Positions 8,951 to 16,868 of a stretch of 64,000 nt of DNA are shown one piece after another. Under the pieces are notes generated by a model. It ran no database searches. It worked only from the letters and a program-made list of their open reading frames with translations, and had not been told where the DNA came from. The stretch's first letter is position 1. Every line of letters starts with the position of its first letter. A program made the translations under genes and the position numbers. Origin of the DNA: JANXVR01 sp034667405 (GTDB lineage: Bacteria > Actinomycetota > UBA4738 > HRBIN12); NCBI GenBank assembly GCA_034667405.1, contig JAXDJX010000016.1, forward strand, positions 1-64,000. The letters run 5' to 3'.

Positions 8951-11109
8951 GCGAACGCCCCGCTGGGTGCTTCCACGTCGACCGGGAGTCTGCCCGTCAC
9001 CGTCGTTCCACCTCCGGCGCTGCTCTCGAGCGTGAGCGCTCCATCCAACGCGGCGATCCGGTCCCGAACGATCTGGATGCCCATCCCTTCCGGCGTGACC
9101 TCGATATCGAACCCCGGACCCTCGTCGTGGACGCTGAACGTGAGGGTGTGGTCTGTCACGTCCAGCCGCACGGCCGTCGGCGCGTTCCCTGCATGGCGGA
9201 GCACGTTCTGGATCGCCTGCAGGCAGCAGAAGTAGACGCACGCCTCGGTGTCCACGTCGAATCTCTGGGCGTTGAACGCCGGCGTCGCGTCGATCACGCC
9301 GTTGGCGCCCACCTTGCGGATGTGTGCGTCGAGCGCGGAGGCGACGCCCTTGTCGGCTAGGAGCGGGGGGAAGATGCCGCGCGCCAGATCGCGCAGGCCT
9401 TCCAGGGTGGCGTTGGCCTCTTCGCCCAGACGGTCCAACTGCGACAGCGCCACGTCGGGATTGTCCGCCACCAGGGTCGAGGTGTGGGTCACCTGCTGGC
9501 CTATAGCCAGCAGTTGACGTTGGGGGCCTTCACGGATGTCGCGCTCGAGCCCGCGACGCTGCGCGTCGCGGGCGGTCACCAATCGCTGCCTGGACTGCTC
9601 GAGCTGCCGGGAGCGCTCGTCGAGTTCGGCGAGTCGAAGCTCCAGCGAGGCCGCGAGACGAACATTGTGCATCGCGAGTCCTGCTTGCGCGGCAAGGTCG
9701 ATGAGCAGGGCATCTTCGGCGGGGGTGAGGCGTTCGCCCGGCGGTTTTGCGATCTCGATGTCGCCGATGTGCTCGCCCTCATAGGTGACGTCGATGCGCC
9801 GATCGAAGGGGCCCTCGATGGCTTCCACCGGCCAGGAGGCGGATCGCGTGTCCGATCCTGGAAGCTTCACGCGGACACGGCTCCGTTCTGCCCCCACTCC
9901 GCTCGCCGCAGTTGCGGCCATCGTCGGCAGCACATCGCCGAGCGAGTGGGTGTCCGCCATGCGCCGTGAGAACTCCGCCATCAGCTCGTAGGGCGTCGAA
10001 CGCTTGCCGTACACCATCCGGTTGGCGAACCTCCGCACCCGCTCGCGCACGGGCTGGAACGCCACGGCGATGATGGCGGTGGCGGCGATCGACAACGACG
10101 TGTTCCCCTGACGGCCCAACAGCTGACCGAGCCCGACTACGATCGCGATGTAGAGCACGGTGATGAACGTCGCGAGCAGCCCGTAGACGAGTGCCCTGTT
10201 GATGATCGTGTCGATCTCGTAGAGCTTGTACCGCAGCACCGCGAAGCCGATCGCCACGGGCAGGAGCGCGAAGGTCAGGAGCGAGACGTTCTGCAGGATG
10301 GTGATGGCGAGGGGCTGTTGGGTTCCGGGAGGCCTCGTCGCCTCGGATACGAGGGACCACGCGATCGTGACCGCGTAGAGAACGGCCATGATCGCTCCGG
10401 TGGTGACGAGCCACTTCATCTGGAGGCGCTCGGTGCCACGTGACCGGCGGAAGCGGCCGACTACGGCGATCGCGGCCGCGATGATCCCGAGTGGGATCAC
10501 GAAGATCAAGACCATCAGCGGGTCCAGGACCGGCGCGAGAGCGCGGATGCCGAGCGGGTTGACGACATCGGGGAACTGACCACCCTCCAGCTTGCCCGGC
10601 GAGACCAAGATCACCAGGAAGACGGTGGCCGACCCGATGCCGATCGCCCAGGCGACCTTCCGCCACTTCGGCCCTGGAAGATGCCCGTCGGGGAACAACA
10701 GCAGGACGTAGACCCCCATCAACACGATCATCGGAACCCAACTCGCACCGTCGAACGCTGCCGCCACTCCGGCTCCTGGGAGTCTGCCCGGGAGCAGCAC
10801 GAATCCGACGACTTCGTAGGCACCGACGACCTGCATCGAAGCGAGATACACACCGATGAGGACGAGCACCCTGCCCAACCAATTCTCGGGATGGCGTGAC
10901 ATCACGATGGCGCCCACCAAGGGGAACAGGAGGAACCCGACTCCGAGCACCAAGTTCGAAAAGGCTGAGGAGCCGTTCCAGCCAGCCTCGGTGGCGGTGT
11001 GCGAGGTACGGGCTTGTGCGACGAACCCGATGATGTTGGTCGCGATGCCCAGCACGACGTAGGCTGCGAACGACCCCCACGCGAGCCGCGCCGCCCTCCG
11101 CTGGTCCAT
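8947..11109 (-). CDS. Membrane histidine kinase B lacking the phosphoacceptor His
   Basis: A 720-aa middle member of the kinase operon. Its ATG at 11109 overlaps the stop of kinase A, and its stop overlaps the start of kinase C. It has about eight membrane segments, a GAF-like region and a HisKA_3 coiled coil. Where the sisters read ERNIHDGAQQ it reads ERDIREGPQR, so the phosphoacceptor His is Arg526 (codon CGT, complement of 9532-9534). The HATPase motifs remain: QNVLRHA, HDEGPGFD and GIQIVRDRI. It may still bind ATP and phosphorylate a sister in a heterodimer, or it may only regulate. The frame is intact, so this is not simple gene decay. Confidence 0.9.
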   Translation of the reverse strand: MDQRRAARLAWGSFAAYVVLGIATNIIGFVAQARTSHTATEAGWNGSSAFSNLVLGVGFLLFPLVGAIVMSRHPENWLGRVLVLIGVYLASMQVVGAYEVVGFVLLPGRLPGAGVAAAFDGASWVPMIVLMGVYVLLLFPDGHLPGPKWRKVAWAIGIGSATVFLVILVSPGKLEGGQFPDVVNPLGIRALAPVLDPLMVLIFVIPLGIIAAAIAVVGRFRRSRGTERLQMKWLVTTGAIMAVLYAVTIAWSLVSEATRPPGTQQPLAITILQNVSLLTFALLPVAIGFAVLRYKLYEIDTIINRALVYGLLATFITVLYIAIVVGLGQLLGRQGNTSLSIAATAIIAVAFQPVRERVRRFANRMVYGKRSTPYELMAEFSRRMADTHSLGDVLPTMAATAASGVGAERSRVRVKLPGSDTRSASWPVEAIEGPFDRRIDVTYEGEHIGDIEIAKPPGERLTPAEDALLIDLAAQAGLAMHNVRLAASLELRLAELDERSRQLEQSRQRLVTARDAQRRGLERDIREGPQRQLLAIGQQVTHTSTLVADNPDVALSQLDRLGEEANATLEGLRDLARGIFPPLLADKGVASALDAHIRKVGANGVIDATPAFNAQRFDVDTEACVYFCCLQAIQNVLRHAGNAPTAVRLDVTDHTLTFSVHDEGPGFDIEVTPEGMGIQIVRDRIAALDGALTLESSAGGGTTVTGRLPVDVEAPSGAFA

Positions 11110-13301
11110 CAGGAGATCCCCGCGATCGTTCGTTCGCTCTCGAGTGGTACCCGGCCGCGCACCGTGGTTCCACGACCTTGCGACGATGTCACCGTCACAC
11201 CGCCACCGAGCACGGAGAGGCGGTCTCGCATGTTGTTCAGGCCTGAGCCCCGTGGCGCCGTGGCTGCGTCGAATCCCTGGCCGTCGTCGGTCACCTCGAA
11301 CGTGAGGTCTCCGTCGCGCTCACCGAGCGTGATGTCGACGGCGCCTGCGTTCGCGTATTTCGCGATGTTCTGAAGGGCCTCCAAAGCACAGAAGTAGACG
11401 GCCGCCTCGAGTTCGATCGGATAGCGAGAGACGCCGTTCGCGTGGAGCCGTACCGTGAGATCCATCCGTTGGTACTGCGCGGCGAGCGCGGTCGCGAGCC
11501 CTTGCTCCTCGAGCAGCGGAGGATAGATGCCGAGGGCCAGGTTCGACAGGGTCTCGAGCGCATCGTCGACCTCACCACGAAGTTCGGCGAGCATGGCGCC
11601 CGCCTTCACCGGATCACGGGAGATCAGCGAACGAACCAGTCGGAGCTTCACGGCCAATGCGACCAGATGTTGTTGCGCGCCGTCGTGGATGTTGCGCTCG
11701 AGCCGGCGGCGTTCTTCATCCTGGGCCGTGACGATCCGCTGTCGCGATCTCTGGAGTTCTGCCGACCGCTCGGTGAGTTCGTTGAGTCGAGCTTGGAGTT
11801 CAGCGGTGAGACGGGCGTTGGCAAGGACCAGACCGGCCTGGCCCGCGAGATCGTCCAGCAGCACTTCCTCGGCGTGGCGCAAGGGGTCTCCCTGCGCTTT
11901 CGTCACCGTCACGGCGCCCAGGAGCGACCCTTGTAGCAGGACGGGTACCGCGCGGTCGACGCCCCGGATCTCGGGCAGGGATACGCCATCGCCGGGGAGT
12001 TCGAGCCCTTGACCGTCGTCTGCTCCAGGAGGCCACGACGCGGATAGGCGAAGCTCGTTCCCCACCCGGAGCCACACGTCCGCGCGCTCGGCGCCGGTTC
12101 CCTCGGCGATCACTCGCGCCGTCCGGGGCAGCACGTCCTCGGCGGCATAGGTCGTGCCGACACGCCCGGCGAACTCGCTCAGCACCTGGTACGGCGTGGC
12201 ACGTTCTCCGTAAACGAGACCGTTCGCAACGCGCGTCATCCGCTCCCGCACGGGTTGGAACCCAACGGCAACGACGGCGGTGGCTACGATCGCCAGCCCG
12301 ATGTTCGCCTGATCGGTCTGCCCCAGGAGTGCTCCGAACCCGATGACGATCCCGACGTAGACCGCGGTGATGAACGCCGCAAGTGAGCCGAACAGGACGG
12401 TCTTCGAGATCACGATATCGATGTCGTAGAGCCGGTATTTGAGCACGGCGAGCCCAACCGACAAGGGGATCGCATAGATCCCGAGCACCATGACGGCTTC
12501 GGCGAGCACGTCGACGAGACCCGAGGACTCCGTCCCGCTGACGGCGGCGCTTCCTCCCCCGATCACCAGCCAGGTATACGTCCCGAAGTACATGAGGAAT
12601 GCGGCGGCGATGAGCGATCCGGAGACGGCGAGCCATTTCATCTGCGCACGTTCGTCACCGCGCGAACGACGGAACCGCACGATCACGCTACTCGCGCCGA
12701 TCACCAGCAAAAGAGGAACCGACACGAGCGCGATGCTCTGGATCGCGAACATCCCGGGGATCCCGAAAGGATTGTGGGCGTCGAGGTACGTGGTTTGCTG
12801 CTTCGACAAGATCCCGGCCACCGTGGCGATGCACACGCCGACGACACTCGTGATGAACGGCGCTCGCCACCTGGCCGAGATGAGCTTCCCGTCGGGGAAC
12901 AGAGCGCAGACCGCAGCGAGGGCCGAGAGCGCAGGCAGCCACACCCAATCCTCAGCGGCGGCCGCGAGTCGCGCCGGTGTGGCGCGATCTCCCGTCGTCA
13001 GGAACGCCCAGTTCGCATAGCCCTCCGCGATCGCCTGGAGCCCCGCGAAGATCGAGGCGAACATCAGGATCCACCCGATCGGGTTCTGGGGACGCTTCGT
13101 CGCCAGCGTTGCCCCCACGACCGCCAAGATCAGCGCGAGTGGGATCGCGACACCCCGCGGGCCGAACGAGGCGGATGGGCGAGTAGTCGCCTTGAGTTCG
13201 AAAACGAGGCCGGCGACCGCGAGTGCGATCGCCACCCCGCAGACCACCCACGGCGATCGTGGGGGGCGTTCCGGCGATAGTGCTGCTGCGGAGTCCTCCA
13301 T
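11109..13301 (-). CDS. Membrane sensor histidine kinase A (GAF, HisKA_3)
   Basis: A 730-aa protein and the first gene of the kinase operon. It has about eight hydrophobic segments (residues 20-390), a VYGERATPYQVL linker, a GAF-like domain and a HisKA_3 box ERNIHDGAQQ with H539. The HATPase has an N box (LQNIAKYA), G1 (VTDDGQGFD) and G2 (GLNNMRDRL). The ATG at 13301 is chosen because the open frame upstream would run into the promoter region of the divergent uspA gene. NarL-family kinases like this pair with LuxR-type regulators, and one lies at 13890-14573. Confidence 0.9.
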   Translation of the reverse strand: MEDSAAALSPERPPRSPWVVCGVAIALAVAGLVFELKATTRPSASFGPRGVAIPLALILAVVGATLATKRPQNPIGWILMFASIFAGLQAIAEGYANWAFLTTGDRATPARLAAAAEDWVWLPALSALAAVCALFPDGKLISARWRAPFITSVVGVCIATVAGILSKQQTTYLDAHNPFGIPGMFAIQSIALVSVPLLLVIGASSVIVRFRRSRGDERAQMKWLAVSGSLIAAAFLMYFGTYTWLVIGGGSAAVSGTESSGLVDVLAEAVMVLGIYAIPLSVGLAVLKYRLYDIDIVISKTVLFGSLAAFITAVYVGIVIGFGALLGQTDQANIGLAIVATAVVAVGFQPVRERMTRVANGLVYGERATPYQVLSEFAGRVGTTYAAEDVLPRTARVIAEGTGAERADVWLRVGNELRLSASWPPGADDGQGLELPGDGVSLPEIRGVDRAVPVLLQGSLLGAVTVTKAQGDPLRHAEEVLLDDLAGQAGLVLANARLTAELQARLNELTERSAELQRSRQRIVTAQDEERRRLERNIHDGAQQHLVALAVKLRLVRSLISRDPVKAGAMLAELRGEVDDALETLSNLALGIYPPLLEEQGLATALAAQYQRMDLTVRLHANGVSRYPIELEAAVYFCALEALQNIAKYANAGAVDITLGERDGDLTFEVTDDGQGFDAATAPRGSGLNNMRDRLSVLGGGVTVTSSQGRGTTVRGRVPLESERTIAGIS

Positions 13302-13458
13302 ATGACGCGGATGGTCGCACTTCAAGGCCGCCGGCGGAAAGGGGGAGGGCGCCACCTTCCCTCGGGTGCAGGCATCCCTGAGAACCGTGGTGCCGGCCGG
13401 GTTCGTTCTGGTCGGCGACGAGCGTAGCGTCCGGGGCGAGGACAAGGAGGAACCCACG

Positions 13459-13866
13459 ATGACGACCATCCTCACCGGAACCGATACCACCGCCGCGGCC
13501 GATCTTGCCGTGGATGACGCAGCCAGGCTCGCCCACGACCGCGGCGCAGAGCTCTTGGTCCTCTACGTGGAGCGAGAGGGAGACGAACGGAGAGCCGTTG
13601 ACCCGGCGCGCGCTCCCGATCCCGGTTCGCATCTACAGAAACTGGCCGCCCGCTATCCCGGACTCAGCGTCAAGACCCGGGTCGAACACGGCGACCCGGC
13701 GGAGCGACTCGTCGAGGTAGCGGCGGAGGTTCGCGCCGAGGCGATCGTGGTCGGCAACCGAGGCGCGCAAGGATCACGCTGGCGTGTCAAGGACGCCGTC
13801 CCCACGTTGGTCCTTCGGCACGCGCCGTGCAGCGTGTTCATCGTTGACACACGGCGCGCGCAGTGA
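13459..13866 (+). CDS. Universal stress protein, single domain
   Basis: A 135-aa Usp-fold protein with a complete AAGGAGG ribosome site (13444-13450) eight bases before the ATG. It has beta-strand 1 TTILTGTDTT, a central helix and the closing VVGNRGAQG and LRHAPCSVFIV strands. The ATP-binding signature G-2x-G-9x-G-S/T is incomplete: after GNRG the expected Gly-Ser/Thr is Asp-Ala. It is probably a non-ATP-binding member, like E. coli UspA. It is divergent from kinase A and stands between the kinases and the regulator genes. Confidence 0.85.
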   Translation: MTTILTGTDTTAAADLAVDDAARLAHDRGAELLVLYVEREGDERRAVDPARAPDPGSHLQKLAARYPGLSVKTRVEHGDPAERLVEVAAEVRAEAIVVGNRGAQGSRWRVKDAVPTLVLRHAPCSVFIVDTRRAQ

Positions 13867-13889
13867 GGCCGGTCCCGCAGGAGGCGGAC

Positions 13890-14573
13890 TCAGGCGTGGT
13901 CGGTCTCGCGCAGGAACGCGAGCACCGCCATGACCCGGCGGTGAACGTCGGGCTCTTCGGTCAACCCGAGCTTGTGGAACAGCGAGTTGATGTGTTTCTC
14001 CACCGCCCGATCGGTGAGGAACAGCGATGCGGCGATCGCCGCATTGTTCCGGCCTTGCGCCATATGGGACAGCACTTCTCGCTCTCGGTCCGTCAGAGAG
14101 CGGAGCGGGCTCGACGCCATCCGGTCCTTCGCCGCGACCAGCGCCTCGACGACCTTGGGATCGAGAACGCTCCCGCCCCGGCTGACTTCCTCCAGTGCCC
14201 GCACCAGCTCGTCGATGTCGGCAACGCGCTCCTTCAAGAGGTACCCCAGACCCGCAGCGCCATCCTTCAGCAGGTCGTACGCATACTCCTCCTCGACGAA
14301 CTGCGACAGCACCACGACGCCGATCTCGGGATGTTCCGCACGGATGCGCTTGGCCGCGTCGATCCCCTCGTTCGTGCCGGTCGGTGGCATGCGGATATCG
14401 GTGAGCACCGCATCGGGACGATGCTCGGTCACCGCCGCCAGCAACTCGTCGCGGTCCGTGACCATGGCAACCAGGTCGAGTTCGTCGACGCTTTCGAGGA
14501 GCGCCGCTGTTCCCTCGCGGACCAGGTAGTTATCCTCGGCGAACACCACGCGGATCACGCGCGGATGGTACAC
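13890..14573 (-). CDS. NarL/LuxR-type response regulator
   Basis: A 227-aa two-domain regulator. The receiver (residues 6-130) has phosphoacceptor D59 in VLTDIRMPP and K113-type Lys in YLLKERV. The LuxR-type helix-turn-helix (about residues 160-220) reads LTDREREVLSHMAQGRNN, then a recognition helix around TDRAVEKHINS. Its likely kinases are the adjacent HisKA_3 proteins. It starts at GTG 14573, with GTG 14558 as the alternative and no clear ribosome site for either. It diverges from the receiver-cyclase gene with only 23 bases between the starts, so the two probably share control sequences. Confidence 0.92.
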   Translation of the reverse strand: MYHPRVIRVVFAEDNYLVREGTAALLESVDELDLVAMVTDRDELLAAVTEHRPDAVLTDIRMPPTGTNEGIDAAKRIRAEHPEIGVVVLSQFVEEEYAYDLLKDGAAGLGYLLKERVADIDELVRALEEVSRGGSVLDPKVVEALVAAKDRMASSPLRSLTDREREVLSHMAQGRNNAAIAASLFLTDRAVEKHINSLFHKLGLTEEPDVHRRVMAVLAFLRETDHA

Positions 14574-14596
14574 GGGCGCAGGAGGCGGCTGGCAGC

Positions 14597-15877
14597 GTGA
14601 GCGGCATCAGGGTGGTCCTCGGTGAAGACAACGTCTTGGTTCGGGAGGGAGTCCGTGCCTTGCTCGATTCCTACGACGACATCGAGGTGGTCGGCGTGGC
14701 CGCCGACGCACCCGCCCTCATGGAGACCGCAGAGGAACATCTTCCCGATGTCGTCGTCACGGATATCAAGATGCCCCCGTCGTTCCAACTCGAGGGGATC
14801 GATTGCGCGCACGCGATCCGCTCGATGCATCCGGATACGGGTGTGGTTGTGCTCTCGGCCCATGACGACGAGGCGTATGCGCTCGCGCTCCTGGGCGGCG
14901 GCCACAGCGGCCTGGCCTACCTGCTGAAAGACCGGATCGCCCAGGGCGACGAGCTTGCTCGCGCCATCCGTGAAGTGCACGCCGGGGGAAGTGCGGTCGA
15001 TCCCCTCATCGCCGAACGTCTCTCCGGCCGCACGGATGCCGGCGAGGACGAGCGGCAGGTCCTCGACATGATGGCGAGGGGCCTCGGCTACGCGGAGATG
15101 GCAGCGGCCCTCGGCACCACCCAGGAAGCTGTGGACAGGCGGGTGACCGAACTCTTCGGTCGGATGGCCGACGGCACCGGCTCGGGCAACACTCGCGCGG
15201 TCGACGAGATGAAGAAGCTCCATGCCGCCGTCGTGACGCGCTCTACCGAGGCGACGAACCTAAAGGAGTACATCCCGTCGCAGGTCGCCGATGCGATCGC
15301 CGGCGGACTGATGACGCAGCAGGAACTCGACGTCACGGTGCTGTTCAGCGACATCCGGGGCTTCTCCACCATCGCCGAACGTCTCTCCGCCCGCGAGATC
15401 GCGGACGTGGTGGGCAGGCATCTGGGTGCGATGGCCGAGATCGTCGCCCAACACGGTGGGACCATCGACAAGTTCCAAGGGGACGCCGTCATGGCGATCT
15501 TCGGCGCGCCTGTGGCCCTCACCGATCACGCCGAGCGCGCGCTGAGGTGCGCCATCGACATGCAACGCCGGCAGACGGAACTCAACGCAGATGGCTGGGG
15601 TGCAGCGGTTCCTGAGTTGGTGGTAGGCATCGGTCTCAATACGGGCCCCGTCATCGCGGGAGCGGTGGGCGGCGGCGGCCGGCTGGAATACACGGTGATC
15701 GGCGATGCCGTGAACGTCGCGCAGCGCTTGCAGTCGGAGGCGGCGGGCGGCGAGATCGTCGCGGCCGCGAGCACGGTGCAGGCCGCCCCCGGCGTCATGT
15801 GTGAGCGGATCGGACCGCGGATCGTGAAGGGCCGCGACGAACCGGTCGAGGTGTTCCGCGTCGTTCTGGGTTCCTGA
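14597..15877 (+). CDS. Receiver-HTH-class III adenylate cyclase fusion
   Basis: A 426-aa protein. The receiver (1-130) has phosphoacceptor D56 in VVTDIKMPP. A degenerate LuxR-like segment (about 150-195) looks like the HTH of the neighbouring regulator but is poorly conserved. A class III cyclase domain fills residues 240-426. Metal-binding D252 (LFSDIRGFS) and D296 (GDAVMAIFGAP), adenine-selecting Lys292 (TIDKFQGD) and the YTVIGDAVNVAQRL motif are all present, so an active adenylate cyclase making cAMP is expected. Phosphorylation by the nearby kinases is the likely switch (inference). It looks like a NarL-type regulator that gained a cyclase domain. Confidence 0.92.
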   Translation: MSGIRVVLGEDNVLVREGVRALLDSYDDIEVVGVAADAPALMETAEEHLPDVVVTDIKMPPSFQLEGIDCAHAIRSMHPDTGVVVLSAHDDEAYALALLGGGHSGLAYLLKDRIAQGDELARAIREVHAGGSAVDPLIAERLSGRTDAGEDERQVLDMMARGLGYAEMAAALGTTQEAVDRRVTELFGRMADGTGSGNTRAVDEMKKLHAAVVTRSTEATNLKEYIPSQVADAIAGGLMTQQELDVTVLFSDIRGFSTIAERLSAREIADVVGRHLGAMAEIVAQHGGTIDKFQGDAVMAIFGAPVALTDHAERALRCAIDMQRRQTELNADGWGAAVPELVVGIGLNTGPVIAGAVGGGGRLEYTVIGDAVNVAQRLQSEAAGGEIVAAASTVQAAPGVMCERIGPRIVKGRDEPVEVFRVVLGS

Positions 15878-15898
15878 ACCGATCGGGAGGGAGGATTC

Positions 15899-16666
15899 GT
15901 GCGCAACGGGAAGGGGAGCGGGCGGCTCATGGCGTTCCGCATCGTCGCGGTGATCGGGGCCGTGCTGCACGCCGCGCCGATCGTCTTCCTCGGGGCGTCA
16001 TACACCGCCGGAGAGATGAGGATCCACGTCGTGCACAACGCGGCCGGGCTGGCCATGTTCACGGCGGTGATCGCGCTGGGATGGATCCTGGCCGCGATCT
16101 CGCCCGACCGGATGGTCGCGCCGTTCCAAGCTGCCACGCTCGCCGTCGTCGCGGTGGTCGTCGCGTCGGTGATCTCTGCGGACGTCCAGGGCGGACTCCT
16201 CAGCGGGGTCGTTGGGCTCGTCTTGGTCGTCCTTCACCCGGATCGTCCGGTGCTGGCTCGGATCGGCAGGACTGGACCTCTGCCGCTGATCCTCGCCGCC
16301 CTCGCCGTGGTCCCCGCGGTAGGGTTCGCACTGGAGAGCGCCTCCTTGCAACGGAACGGGATGCCGATGGATCCGCACGTGGAGATGCACCACTGGACGG
16401 GCATGGCCGCCTTCGCGATGACCCTGGTCGTGGTGGCGGTCGTCGCCGGCTTGGGAGGCCCGAACCGACGTATCGTTGCCATGGTCGGCGGCCTCTCCGC
16501 GATGTTCTTCGGTGTCATGGCACTCGTCTACGCCGGGTACCCGGGAGCGCCGGCTAGAGCCTGGGCGATCGCGTGTATCGCCTGGGGCATGCTGCTGGCT
16601 GGCGACGGTTACCGCATGGCCCGCGAACCGGGGAACGAGCCCATCGTCATGGAAGGTCCAGCATGA
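15899..16666 (+). CDS. Polytopic membrane protein, unknown
   Basis: A 255-aa protein not recognised as a known family. It has about seven hydrophobic segments. His residues cluster at predicted membrane borders: HVVHN near residue 43 and HVEMHHWTGM near residue 160. Such pairs can bind heme or metal, but no family signature confirms this. The GTG start follows a GGGAGGGAGG-type ribosome site, 21 bases after the cyclase stop, so it is probably cotranscribed with the cyclase. Its stop overlaps the next small gene (ATGA). Confidence 0.7.
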   Translation: MRNGKGSGRLMAFRIVAVIGAVLHAAPIVFLGASYTAGEMRIHVVHNAAGLAMFTAVIALGWILAAISPDRMVAPFQAATLAVVAVVVASVISADVQGGLLSGVVGLVLVVLHPDRPVLARIGRTGPLPLILAALAVVPAVGFALESASLQRNGMPMDPHVEMHHWTGMAAFAMTLVVVAVVAGLGGPNRRIVAMVGGLSAMFFGVMALVYAGYPGAPARAWAIACIAWGMLLAGDGYRMAREPGNEPIVMEGPA

Positions 16667-16854
16667 GCGTCGACGTCCACCGCCCCAAGACACTCACCCG
16701 CCGAGTAGAGCGGGCCATCGTCGGGTTCACCATGGCGATCGTCGCCTTGATCTTGGAGCGGGTGGTCATGAAGACCGTCAGGAAGGAAGGGGGCACCATG
16801 AAGGACGCTCCCGGCAAAGTGGTCACCAGCAAGGGCGGCGAGGTAGACGCGTAG
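16663..16854 (+). CDS. Small single-pass membrane protein
   Basis: A 63-aa protein whose ATG overlaps the TGA of the preceding membrane gene, a sign of translational coupling. A basic N-terminus (RPKTLTRRVERA) precedes one hydrophobic helix (about residues 23-40), followed by a Lys/Gly-rich tail. No family is recognised. It ends the cyclase, membrane protein, small protein operon and converges on the Usp-ABC1 gene. Confidence 0.6.
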   Translation: MSVDVHRPKTLTRRVERAIVGFTMAIVALILERVVMKTVRKEGGTMKDAPGKVVTSKGGEVDA

Positions 16855-16868
16855 GGCCTCGGCCGGGA

